From: Gillisia limnaea DSM 15749
GTDB lineage: Bacteria; Bacteroidota; Bacteroidia; Flavobacteriales; Flavobacteriaceae
Direction of reading: 5' to 3'
DNA: 64,000 nt
NCBI RefSeq assembly: GCF_000243235.1
Contig: NZ_JH594606.1
Span: 1,407,625-1,471,624 of the forward strand
In this document: positions 7,661 to 15,839 of the stretch, in pieces
Numbering within the stretch: position 1 is the stretch's first letter
Layout: the number at the start of each line of letters is the position of its first letter
The notes under the pieces: model-generated
What the model saw: the letters and a program-made list of their open reading frames with translations, nothing else
What the model was told of the DNA's origin: nothing
Database searches by the model: none
Program-made: the position numbers and the translations under genes

Positions 7661-10123
7661 ATGAAATTGTGTAAACAAAAGAATTTTTGGATCTTTATTT
7701 TTCTTACTACTATATTATTCTTCTCCTGCACTCCGGATAAGCAAGAAAAATCAGATCTTCAAGATTTTATTCCTTCCAGTGCAGATTATCTATTACAGAG
7801 TCCGGACCTGACAAATTTCTTAAACAATGTGGACAGCACAAGTTTTTTCAAGACCAATCCCACCCTTTTTGAAAATTCTAATTACCTGCATTTACAGAAT
7901 TTGAACAATTCAAGCGGCATGCAGGAAGCTTTGGTAGCGTTTGTGGAAAATGAGGAAGGAACCGGCAACTACCTTTTAATTACCAGAGATTCACTTCAAA
8001 TAGATACGGATTCTATTAAGAACAGATCCCGGGAAACTCTCAAATACGAAGAATTTGAGATTCAAAAAATCAGTACAGAAAAATTCACCACCTACTTCAC
8101 TAAAACAAAGGATGTTTTTTTTGCATCTAATTCCCAAGGGGTACTGGAGACAATAATGAGGAAAGATTTTAAAAGTATATCCTCCGAAGGTTTTAAGATG
8201 GCCTGGGCGGTAGCTGATAAAAACAGGACCTCCCTTTTTATTAATAACAGGTCCATTGACAAGCTTTTTAAACAGATATTTCCTGCAGCTACTTTGCCTC
8301 TCCATAATTTGGGTTCGTGGAGTGTTTTGGATCTTGAAACCGAAGATCAAAACTTTTTAATTAACGGAATACTTTCACTTGATGAAAATTCTCAGGAATT
8401 AATGGATATTTTTCAGGAAGTACCGGCACAAAAGAATAGGATTGCTGAGATCACTCCAACTTCTGCTTTCGGATTTTACTCCTTTACCTATTCTAATTTT
8501 GAAAAGCTTTTCAGAAATCTGAACAACTTCAGAAGAGATTCCCTGGAAATTTCTCAAAACCACGTTCTAAATTACACAAAAGAGGCTGGAATTATTTATT
8601 CCGAAGAAAATTTTCTTGTCTTCACTACGACCGACCCCGAGCTTGCAAAAGAATCCTTGGTTGGAGAAAAAAAAGTTTCAGATTTCCGGGGGATAGAAAT
8701 TTTCAAAAATACAGAGCCAAAACAATTTTCAAAACTGCTTCAGCCTTTAATAAAAGAAGATGAGTTCCAGTTTTATACTTTTTTAGAAGATTTCCTCATC
8801 TTTTCAAATACCACAGAAGGTCTTGAAAATATAATAATCAATTTTCAGAATAATACAACGCTTAGTGAGCTTTCGTATTACCAGGAAGCTATTGCTAATC
8901 TTGCCGGTTCATCATCGCTATTATTTGTAGCCAATAATGAGACTGTAAAAACAGTTCTCCATGAAAATGCTTCAGAAGATTATAAGGATAAAGTAACGTC
9001 TTTAAATTTAGAAGGATATCCAATTGCTACCATACAATTTGTTCAGGATCAAAATTTTGCGCATTTACATGGAATTTTAAAAATGTCCCAGGGCAAAACT
9101 TCAGAAGGGATACAACAACTGGCTTCTATAAAATTGAATTCCGGGATTGGAATTCTTCCACATCTTGTTCAAAACCACAACACAAATGAGTTGGAGGTTT
9201 TAGTTCAGGATGAAGAAAATATACTTTATGTATTTAATACAAAGGGTGAGCTGCAATGGAAAAAAGAATTTTCTACCAGGATCACGGGAGCTATTTACCA
9301 GGTGGACCTGTATAAAAACGGGAATCTTCAGTATTTATTCAGCACTCCAAATGCACTTCACGTTCTGGATCAAAACGGAAAACCCGTTAAACCTTTTCCC
9401 CTGGAATTTGAAGATGAAATAACCCGCCCTGTTAGCCTTTTTGACTATGATAACAACAGGAACTACAGACTTGTTATTACACAAAAAAACGATCTTTTGA
9501 TGTATGACACCAAAGGAAAAATTGTTCGCGGATTTGATTTTGATAAAACCGATTCTCAAATTCTTCAGTCTCCAAAGCACATTAGATTAAAAAATAAAGA
9601 TTACGTCGTTTTTACTGAAGAGAATGGAAAGCTAAATATCATTAGCAGACAGGGGAAATCTAGGGTCTCGGTAAAAGAAAAAATACAAATTTCAGATAAT
9701 GAATGGTATGAGCACAAAGGAAATTTTGTCTCGGTAAATTCAGAAGGAAAAGTAGTATTTGTAGATGAAAATGGAAATGTGAAAAAAGGAGAAACTGCTT
9801 CAGAAGCCAACTTAAACATTTTTGCAACAGAAAATATTCTGGCAAGCATTTCAGAAAATATTTTAAAGATAAATGGAAAGGAAATAACTCTGGATTATGG
9901 CCTTTACACAGTACCAAAAATTTTCAATCTTGGAGGTAAAACCTATATTACGGTTACTGATACCCAGGCACAAAGACTGCTGGTATTCAACGAAAATGCT
10001 GAGCTTTTACCCGGGTTTCCTGTTTATGGAAATTCTGCCGCAGCTATTGCCGCCGGAAAAAACAAAAAGATCCTAATCACAGTGAAAGGGGAAGAAAATT
10101 CTGTTCTGGTTTATGAGATGTAA
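7661..10123 (+). CDS. Large lipoprotein of unknown function with propeller-like C-terminus
   Basis: An 820-residue product with a lipoprotein signal (cleavage before Cys23 in LFFSCTPDKQ). Residues 30-480 resemble DUF3352-type or uncharacterised flavobacterial lipoproteins (SSADYLLQSPDLTNFLNNVDS near the N-terminus). From about 490 to the end it has repeated segments such as LYVFNTKGELQWKKEF, LHVLDQNGKPVKPFP, LLMYDTKGKIVRGFDF and LLVFNENAELLPGFPVYG, which look like blades of a PQQ/VCBS-type beta-propeller. The function is unknown; binding or scaffolding at the envelope is a guess. It is 131 bases downstream of rnhB; TATCTTTA at 7574-7581 is a near match to a -7 promoter box. Confidence 0.75.
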   Translation: MKLCKQKNFWIFIFLTTILFFSCTPDKQEKSDLQDFIPSSADYLLQSPDLTNFLNNVDSTSFFKTNPTLFENSNYLHLQNLNNSSGMQEALVAFVENEEGTGNYLLITRDSLQIDTDSIKNRSRETLKYEEFEIQKISTEKFTTYFTKTKDVFFASNSQGVLETIMRKDFKSISSEGFKMAWAVADKNRTSLFINNRSIDKLFKQIFPAATLPLHNLGSWSVLDLETEDQNFLINGILSLDENSQELMDIFQEVPAQKNRIAEITPTSAFGFYSFTYSNFEKLFRNLNNFRRDSLEISQNHVLNYTKEAGIIYSEENFLVFTTTDPELAKESLVGEKKVSDFRGIEIFKNTEPKQFSKLLQPLIKEDEFQFYTFLEDFLIFSNTTEGLENIIINFQNNTTLSELSYYQEAIANLAGSSSLLFVANNETVKTVLHENASEDYKDKVTSLNLEGYPIATIQFVQDQNFAHLHGILKMSQGKTSEGIQQLASIKLNSGIGILPHLVQNHNTNELEVLVQDEENILYVFNTKGELQWKKEFSTRITGAIYQVDLYKNGNLQYLFSTPNALHVLDQNGKPVKPFPLEFEDEITRPVSLFDYDNNRNYRLVITQKNDLLMYDTKGKIVRGFDFDKTDSQILQSPKHIRLKNKDYVVFTEENGKLNIISRQGKSRVSVKEKIQISDNEWYEHKGNFVSVNSEGKVVFVDENGNVKKGETASEANLNIFATENILASISENILKINGKEITLDYGLYTVPKIFNLGGKTYITVTDTQAQRLLVFNENAELLPGFPVYGNSAAAIAAGKNKKILITVKGEENSVLVYEM

Positions 10124-10140
10124 ATATTAGATCCGGGAGT

Positions 10141-10851
10141 TCAGTTTACCTTTTCAAAAAATTCTGCTTCAAAAAGTTCCTCAAAATGTTTCAGTATTTT
10201 CACCTGAACTTCAGCCAAAGGCACTTCTCTCACCCCCAGTTCCATATTAAGGGAAGTAACTGCTTTTCCGCGGATCCCACAGGGAATAATATTATCAAAA
10301 TAGCCAAGATCGGCATTTACATTTAAGGCAAACCCATGCATAGTAACCCAACGGCTGGCCCGTACGCCAAGCGCACAAATCTTGCGGGCAAAAGGCGTTC
10401 CAACATCCAGCCAAACCCCGGTCTCCCCGGCACTTCGTTCAGGTTTTAGTCCATATTCCTTAAGGCTTAGGATAATTACCTCTTCAAGAAGACGAAGGTA
10501 TTTATGAATATCCGTAAAAAAATTATCCAGATCTATTATTGGATAGCCCACCAATTGCCCGGGGCCGTGATAGGTGATGTCCCCGCCGCGATTGATCTTG
10601 TAGTATTTCGCATTTCTCGCTTCCAGCTCCTCTTCTGTGAGCAATAAATGTTCTGGTTTTCCACTTTTCCCCAACGTATACACATGCGGGTGCTCCACCA
10701 TCAACAAATAGTTTGGGGTTTCAGCATTTAAATTCTCCCTTCTGTTCCTGATCTTCAAATCAAGGATTTCCTTAAAAAGCTGCTCCTGGTAATCCCAGGC
10801 CTCCTTAAAATCCTTTAATCCGAGTTGTTGTAGGTGTATTTTTTTGTTCAA
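10141..10851 (-). CDS. lipB: Lipoyl(octanoyl) transferase
   Basis: Transfers octanoate from acyl carrier protein to lipoyl domains of 2-oxoacid dehydrogenases and the glycine cleavage H protein. The 236-residue protein has the family signatures VEHPHVYTLGKSG, RGGDITYHGPGQLVGYPI, the active-site Lys in ARKICALGVRASRWVTMHG and the nucleophilic Cys in IIPCGIRGKAVTSL. The start is a TTG codon at 10851 (MNKKIHLQQLGLKDF); no suitable ATG exists and the N-terminus matches the expected family start. It is convergent with the 820-residue lipoprotein gene, 17 bases away, and 31 bases downstream of the Pmp3-like gene. Confidence 0.95.
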   Translation of the reverse strand: MNKKIHLQQLGLKDFKEAWDYQEQLFKEILDLKIRNRRENLNAETPNYLLMVEHPHVYTLGKSGKPEHLLLTEEELEARNAKYYKINRGGDITYHGPGQLVGYPIIDLDNFFTDIHKYLRLLEEVIILSLKEYGLKPERSAGETGVWLDVGTPFARKICALGVRASRWVTMHGFALNVNADLGYFDNIIPCGIRGKAVTSLNMELGVREVPLAEVQVKILKHFEELFEAEFFEKVN

Positions 10852-10882
10852 AATCTAAAAGTTCAGGGTTTCAGGTCCTTAT

Positions 10883-11044
10883 TTAGTTATACTTGGGCCT
10901 GTTTAAAATAATAAGCGCTGCAATTACTCCGGGTATCCACCCCAATAGTGTTAACAACAAAACGATTAAAATAGATCCGCAACCGCGGTCATAAACCGCC
11001 AGGGGAGGAAACAAAACCGATAATATTACGCGCCAAACACTCAT
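10883..11044 (-). CDS. YqaE/Pmp3-family small membrane protein
   Basis: A 53-residue protein, MSVWRVILSVLFPPLAVYDR followed by GCGSILIVLLLTLLGWIPGV and IAALIILNRPKYN. Two hydrophobic helices joined by the conserved (F)PPLAV..(D/R)GCG motif and the LGWIPGVIHA-like segment are the hallmarks of the Pmp3/YqaE (UPF0057) family, small proteins often induced by stress and linked to membrane potential. It is co-oriented with lipB 31 bases downstream. Confidence 0.88.
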   Translation of the reverse strand: MSVWRVILSVLFPPLAVYDRGCGSILIVLLLTLLGWIPGVIAALIILNRPKYN

Positions 11045-11146
11045 ATATTTTTATTGAATTATTCTACAGGATTGCAAAGATAAGATTTATATAATTCCTG
11101 AAAGAGTCCTTTTATTTTCAGGAAACAAGATAGGCTGTGATTCTAA

Positions 11147-11177
11147 TTGATTGGTTGCCCGATTGTCATTATATTTG
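11147..11177 (+). promoter_or_regulatory. Bacteroidetes-type promoter of lysS
   Basis: TTG at 11147-11149 and TATATTTG at 11170-11177 are separated by 20 bases, fitting the TTG-N19-21-TAnnTTTG promoter of Bacteroidetes. It lies 45 bases upstream of the chosen lysS ATG, which supports that start over a longer in-frame one at 11151 that would lie within the promoter. Confidence 0.65.
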
Positions 11178-11222
11178 CAGCTTCTTACCAGTACCGGTAA
11201 GTTTTTAAACTTAAAGATCACT

Positions 11223-12920
11223 ATGCATTTATCTGAACAGGAAATAGTACGAAGAGAAAAACTTTCAGCGTTACGTAAATTAGATATCAATCCATATCCG
11301 GCAGCTTTATTTCCGGTAACCCACGTCACTTCTGAAATGAAATCAAATTTTGAGGAAGGAAAAAAGGTAGTTGTTGCGGGAAGACTGATGTCCAGACGAA
11401 TACAGGGAAAAGCCTCTTTTGCTGAAATTCAGGATTCCAAAGGGAAGATCCAGGTTTATTTTAACCGGGATGAGATTTGTACCGGGGAAGATAAAAGCTT
11501 GTATAATGATGTTTATAAAAAACTTCTGGATATTGGGGATTTTATAGGAATTGAAGGAGAGTTATTCACCACCCAGGTTGGAGAGAAAACCATTATGGTG
11601 AAAAAATTCACGCTTTTAAGCAAATCCCTTCGGCCGCTTCCACTTCCAAAAACAGATAAAGAAGGGAAAACCTACGACGAGTTTAATGATCCTGAGCACA
11701 GGTATCGCCAACGGTATGCAGATTTGGTGGTGAATCCAAAAGTGAAAGAGATCTTTGTAAAACGCACAAAGCTTTTTACCGCGATGCGGAATTTCTTTAA
11801 TGATAAAGGATATTTTGAGGTTGAAACACCTATCCTTCAATCCATCCCTGGAGGTGCTGCAGCCAGGCCTTTTATGACACATCACAATGCGTTAGACATC
11901 CCTTTATATTTAAGGATCGCGAATGAATTATATTTAAAAAGACTTATCGTAGGTGGTTTTGACGGTGTATATGAATTTTCCAAAAACTTCAGAAATGAAG
12001 GAATGGATAGAACGCATAATCCCGAATTTACTGCAATGGAGATCTATGTAGCTTATAAAGACTACAATTGGATGATGGAATTCACAGAAAACCTTCTGGA
12101 ATATTGTGCGCTGCAAGTAAATGGAACTACAGAAGCCACTTTTGGGGAAAATCAAATCAATTTCAAAGCTCCTTACAAACGGGTGACTATGACCGATGCA
12201 ATCAAGGACTTTACAGGATTTGATATCACAGGCAAGTCTGAAAGAGAACTTTTTAAGGCTGCCAGGGAAATGGGCGTGGATGTAGATAAAACAATGGGAA
12301 AAGGAAAGCTTATCGATGAAATATTTGGAGAGAAATGCGAAGGTAAATTTATCCAGCCTACTTTTATAATTGACTATCCGAAGGAAATGAGCCCCTTATG
12401 TAAAGAGCATCGCGATAACCCAGAATTGACCGAGCGGTTTGAACTGATGGTTTGCGGAAAAGAAATCGCAAATGCCTATACAGAATTGAATGATCCAATA
12501 GACCAACGGGCGCGCTTTGAAGAGCAATTAAAACTTTCGGAAAAAGGAGATGATGAAGCAATGTTCATCGACGATGATTTCCTTCGTGCTTTGGAATACG
12601 GAATGCCTCCAACTTCCGGTTTGGGAATTGGAATGGACCGTTTGATCATGTTTTTAACCAACAAACAATCTATACAGGAAGTACTCTTCTTCCCGCAGAT
12701 GAAGCCGGAGAAAAAAGCAGCTACTCCAAAGCCAGAAGATTTTATAAAAATTGGTGTTCCACAGGAGTGGGTTGATATTGTAATGCATGAATATCATAGC
12801 ATTTCAAAATTAAAGGAAAACAAACCTACCCAGGTACATCAAACTCTAAATGGTTTGCGCAAGAAGAACAAAATACTTGTGGCGGCACTTCAATTGGAAG
12901 AAGTTGAAAAATGGTTTTAA
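11223..12920 (+). CDS. lysS: Lysyl-tRNA synthetase, class II
   Basis: Charges tRNA-Lys in the cytoplasm. The 565-residue protein has an N-terminal OB-fold anticodon-binding domain (VVVAGRLMSRRIQGKASFAE) and the class II catalytic core: motif 1 region FEVETPILQSIPGGAAARPF, motif 2 FRNEGMDRTHNPEFT and motif 3 GLGIGMDRLIMFLT at about residue 466. It is about 60 residues longer than Escherichia coli LysS because of a C-terminal tail after motif 3 ending EEVEKWF, which I recall as usual in Flavobacteriaceae. Start chosen at MHLSEQEIVRREKL, after the promoter. Confidence 0.97.
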   Translation: MHLSEQEIVRREKLSALRKLDINPYPAALFPVTHVTSEMKSNFEEGKKVVVAGRLMSRRIQGKASFAEIQDSKGKIQVYFNRDEICTGEDKSLYNDVYKKLLDIGDFIGIEGELFTTQVGEKTIMVKKFTLLSKSLRPLPLPKTDKEGKTYDEFNDPEHRYRQRYADLVVNPKVKEIFVKRTKLFTAMRNFFNDKGYFEVETPILQSIPGGAAARPFMTHHNALDIPLYLRIANELYLKRLIVGGFDGVYEFSKNFRNEGMDRTHNPEFTAMEIYVAYKDYNWMMEFTENLLEYCALQVNGTTEATFGENQINFKAPYKRVTMTDAIKDFTGFDITGKSERELFKAAREMGVDVDKTMGKGKLIDEIFGEKCEGKFIQPTFIIDYPKEMSPLCKEHRDNPELTERFELMVCGKEIANAYTELNDPIDQRARFEEQLKLSEKGDDEAMFIDDDFLRALEYGMPPTSGLGIGMDRLIMFLTNKQSIQEVLFFPQMKPEKKAATPKPEDFIKIGVPQEWVDIVMHEYHSISKLKENKPTQVHQTLNGLRKKNKILVAALQLEEVEKWF

Positions 12921-13133
12921 CCCCCACCATTTGGTTAAATCTGCTAGACCCGTCCGTTTAATTCAGGCGAGGGTTCTATAGAAATCCTGGAGAATTCTTG
13001 CTTTACCTTAGCTTATAAGCTTGCATTGAGGGAATAGATTTTTCCTGTAAAAAATATTTAACCTGCTCAAAAATGTTAAATTTTAAGATTTTTTAACTCA
13101 ACGTTAAACCTTTTTATAATTTTCACGTCTAAG

Positions 13134-13159
13134 GACTATCCGGAAGGCTGGTCTTTTTT
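13134..13159 (+). terminator. Possible terminator or attenuator downstream of lysS
   Basis: An 8-bp stem with one mismatch (13134-13141 with 13146-13153, loop GGAA) is followed by six T. It lies 214 bases after lysS and 60 bases before the metalloprotease gene, so it could end a long lysS transcript or act in the leader of the next gene. The rest of 12921-13218 shows only AT-rich DNA. Confidence 0.35.
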
Positions 13160-13218
13160 CGTTTTTATTTTCGATTTAAGTTTATTTCCTTCTGTATTAA
13201 TAATTAAAATAACTTTTC

Positions 13219-15714
13219 ATGACCAAACAATTTTCTTACAAACTACTTCTGGTAGCTTTGTCTTTATCTGTTTCCGGTTGTGCTGTATTTCAGCCAAAAG
13301 ACAAAAAAGGCACGGCACAAACCTCAGAAAAATCGGATTCAAAAGACAAAAATGGCATCAAACCTTACGACAAAGTAATTACCAAAGAAGCCAAATCTGA
13401 TGAAGGTTTATTCACCGTCCATAAAGTAGATGATAATTACTTTTACGAAATCCCTGACAGTCTCATTAACCGCGAAATGCTAACCGTAACCCGGATCGCA
13501 AAAACCGCAACTGGAATTGGTTTTGGTGGTGGAAAGCAAAATACAGAGGTGCATCGCTGGGAAAAGAAAAACAACAATATCCTGCTCCGCCTCGTTTCTC
13601 ACGAAATCTACGCTGCAGATTCCCTTCCGGTTCACGAAGCGGTAGTGAATTCAAATTTCGACCCTATTATTCAATCTTTTGCAATTAAAGCAATATCCAA
13701 AGATTCTATAAATTCCAGTTATGTTATTGATGTAACAGATCTTTATACCAAGGACATTCAAACCTTGGGATTGCCGGATCGCACTAGAAAGGAATATAAG
13801 GTTACCAGACTGGATGATAGTAGATCTTACATTGATACCATTCGCAGTTATCCTGAGAATGTTGAAATACGCCACGTAAAAACGTACAATGCTGGGGAAC
13901 CACCTTCCAATGCGAGTACCGGATCCATTTCCCTGGAATTTAGTAATTCTATGATCTTACTTCCAAAAGTACCTATGGAACGCCGTTATTTCGACCAGCG
14001 TGTTGGATGGTTTGCAAGAGGACAAACAGATTATGGTCTGGATGCTCAGGAATCTAAAACAGTGCGATATCTTGACCGCTGGAGACTTGAGGTGAAAGAT
14101 GAAGACATTGAAAAATTCAAGAGAGGAGAATTGGTTGAACCTAAAAAACAAATTGTCTATTATGTAGACAGAGCTACTCCAAAACAATGGATCCCATTTA
14201 TTAAGCAGGGTATTAATGACTGGCAGGTCGCTTTTGAAGCCGCCGGATTCAAAAATGCCATTGTTGCAAAAGATCCCCCAACAAAAGAAGAAGATCCGGA
14301 CTGGAGTCCTGAAGATGTGCGGTATTCTGTAGTACGATATTTAGCTTCGCCTATTCCTAACGCGAATGGCCCGCACGTAAGTGATCCCCGCTCCGGTGAA
14401 ATCCTGGAATCTGATATTAACTGGTATCACAACGTAATGACCTTACTAAGAAACTGGTTCTTTGTACAAACTGCAGCTATCAACGAGGATGCCCGCGGAG
14501 TTCAATTTAAAGACGAAGTGATGGGAAGATTGATACGCTTTGTATCATCTCACGAAGTTGGGCACACCCTGGGATTACCGCATAACATGGGAAGCAGCGT
14601 AGCCTATGATGTTGAAGATTTGCGCGATCCTGAATTCACCAAAAAATATGGTACCGCTCCATCTATCATGGATTATGCTCGTTTCAATTACGTAGCACAA
14701 CCCGGAGATGGTGATGTGGCGCTTATGCCTGAAATTGGTGTTTATGATAAGTATTCAATTTCCTGGGGATACCGTCCAATTCTGGATAAAAAAGGGAAGG
14801 AAGAAAAAGAAACCTTAGACCAATGGATCCTGAAACATGCCGGAGATCCAATGTACCGCTTCGGAAGTCAGCAAAGAAGTGTTATCGATCCTAGTTCACA
14901 AACCGAAGACCTTGGTAGTGATGCCGTTTTGGCAAGTCAATATGGGATTGCAAACCTGAAGCGTATTGTTCCAAACCTTATTGAATGGACTGCTGAAGAC
15001 GGAAAAAATTACGATGACCTTAGTACAATGTATGGTCAGGTCCTGGGACAGTATAACCGATATATGGGTCACGTAGCAGCAAATATTGGAGGGGTTTATG
15101 AAATGTATAAAACCTACGACCAGGAAGGGGCTGTTTACACCCATGTGGCAACAGAAAAACAAAAGAATGCCATGAAATTCTTAGAAACTGAACTTTTCCA
15201 GACTCCGGAATGGTTAATAGATCAGGAAATTTTCAACAAAGTAGAATTTGATGGAAATATGGAACGCGTAAGAAACTTTCAGGAAAGAACCCTTTCCAAT
15301 TTACTTGACTTCGGAAGAATGGCGCGATTGATCGAAAATAGTGAGGTCAATGGCAGAAATGCGTATTCATTGATCAATATGATGACCGATGTAAGGAGCG
15401 GAATATGGAGTGAATTAAATCGCGGAGGAGCCATTGATGCCTACCGTAGAAACCTTCAACGCGCATACCTATCCAGAATGGAATACTTAATGACAGAGGA
15501 GCAACCATCCCGAAGCGGCGGATGGGGATCTGCCGGATCTCGTATCGATGTGGCCCAAAGTGACATACGCCCTGTTGTACGAGGAGAACTTGTGACGTTG
15601 CAACGTAACATTAGAAATGCGGCAAACAGATCAAATGATCAACTAACCAGGTATCATCTTTTAGATGCTCTGGAGCGAATTGATCTTATTCTAAACCCTA
15701 TTGCCAAGGGATAA
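13219..15714 (+). CDS. Zinc-dependent metalloprotease lipoprotein (DUF5117/DUF5118 type)
   Basis: Probable envelope metallopeptidase. The 831-residue product has a lipoprotein signal (lipobox SVSGC, Cys21), a beta-rich DUF5118/DUF5117-like region at about 60-350 (DDNYFYEIPDSLINREMLTV, then AKTATGIGFGGGK) and the extended zinc site HEVGHTLGLPH at residues 445-455, which contains both metal ligands, the catalytic Glu, and the third His of the metzincin pattern HExxHxxGxxH. A DUF4953-like C-terminal helical region follows (PSIMDYARFNYVAQPGDGD). Substrate unknown. A strong terminator follows, so it is probably transcribed alone. Confidence 0.9.
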   Translation: MTKQFSYKLLLVALSLSVSGCAVFQPKDKKGTAQTSEKSDSKDKNGIKPYDKVITKEAKSDEGLFTVHKVDDNYFYEIPDSLINREMLTVTRIAKTATGIGFGGGKQNTEVHRWEKKNNNILLRLVSHEIYAADSLPVHEAVVNSNFDPIIQSFAIKAISKDSINSSYVIDVTDLYTKDIQTLGLPDRTRKEYKVTRLDDSRSYIDTIRSYPENVEIRHVKTYNAGEPPSNASTGSISLEFSNSMILLPKVPMERRYFDQRVGWFARGQTDYGLDAQESKTVRYLDRWRLEVKDEDIEKFKRGELVEPKKQIVYYVDRATPKQWIPFIKQGINDWQVAFEAAGFKNAIVAKDPPTKEEDPDWSPEDVRYSVVRYLASPIPNANGPHVSDPRSGEILESDINWYHNVMTLLRNWFFVQTAAINEDARGVQFKDEVMGRLIRFVSSHEVGHTLGLPHNMGSSVAYDVEDLRDPEFTKKYGTAPSIMDYARFNYVAQPGDGDVALMPEIGVYDKYSISWGYRPILDKKGKEEKETLDQWILKHAGDPMYRFGSQQRSVIDPSSQTEDLGSDAVLASQYGIANLKRIVPNLIEWTAEDGKNYDDLSTMYGQVLGQYNRYMGHVAANIGGVYEMYKTYDQEGAVYTHVATEKQKNAMKFLETELFQTPEWLIDQEIFNKVEFDGNMERVRNFQERTLSNLLDFGRMARLIENSEVNGRNAYSLINMMTDVRSGIWSELNRGGAIDAYRRNLQRAYLSRMEYLMTEEQPSRSGGWGSAGSRIDVAQSDIRPVVRGELVTLQRNIRNAANRSNDQLTRYHLLDALERIDLILNPIAKG

Positions 15715-15753
15715 ACTTTTTTATTGATCCAATGTAATTAGGATCATTTTCCA

Positions 15754-15791
15754 GACCCTGCCCGGCCCCACCCGGCAGGGTCTATTTTTTT
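15754..15791 (+). terminator. Rho-independent terminator after the metalloprotease gene
   Basis: A 9-bp perfect GC-rich stem (15754-15762 with 15774-15782) is followed by a T-rich run to 15791. On the opposite strand no T-run follows, so it serves the plus-strand gene. Confidence 0.85.
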
Positions 15792-15839
15792 AAAGGCAGT
15801 TATTTCCATATTTTTTTTAGAAATACCTGTTTACTATCC

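Noticed and set aside
11151-11222. Longer N-terminus for LysS
   Set aside because: It would lie on the promoter (TATATTTG at 11170-11177) and has no similarity to the usual N-terminus.
15754-15791. Same repeat family as the GC palindrome in the oxidase gene
   Set aside because: Only the GGCAGG core is shared; arrangement and T-run fit an ordinary terminator.
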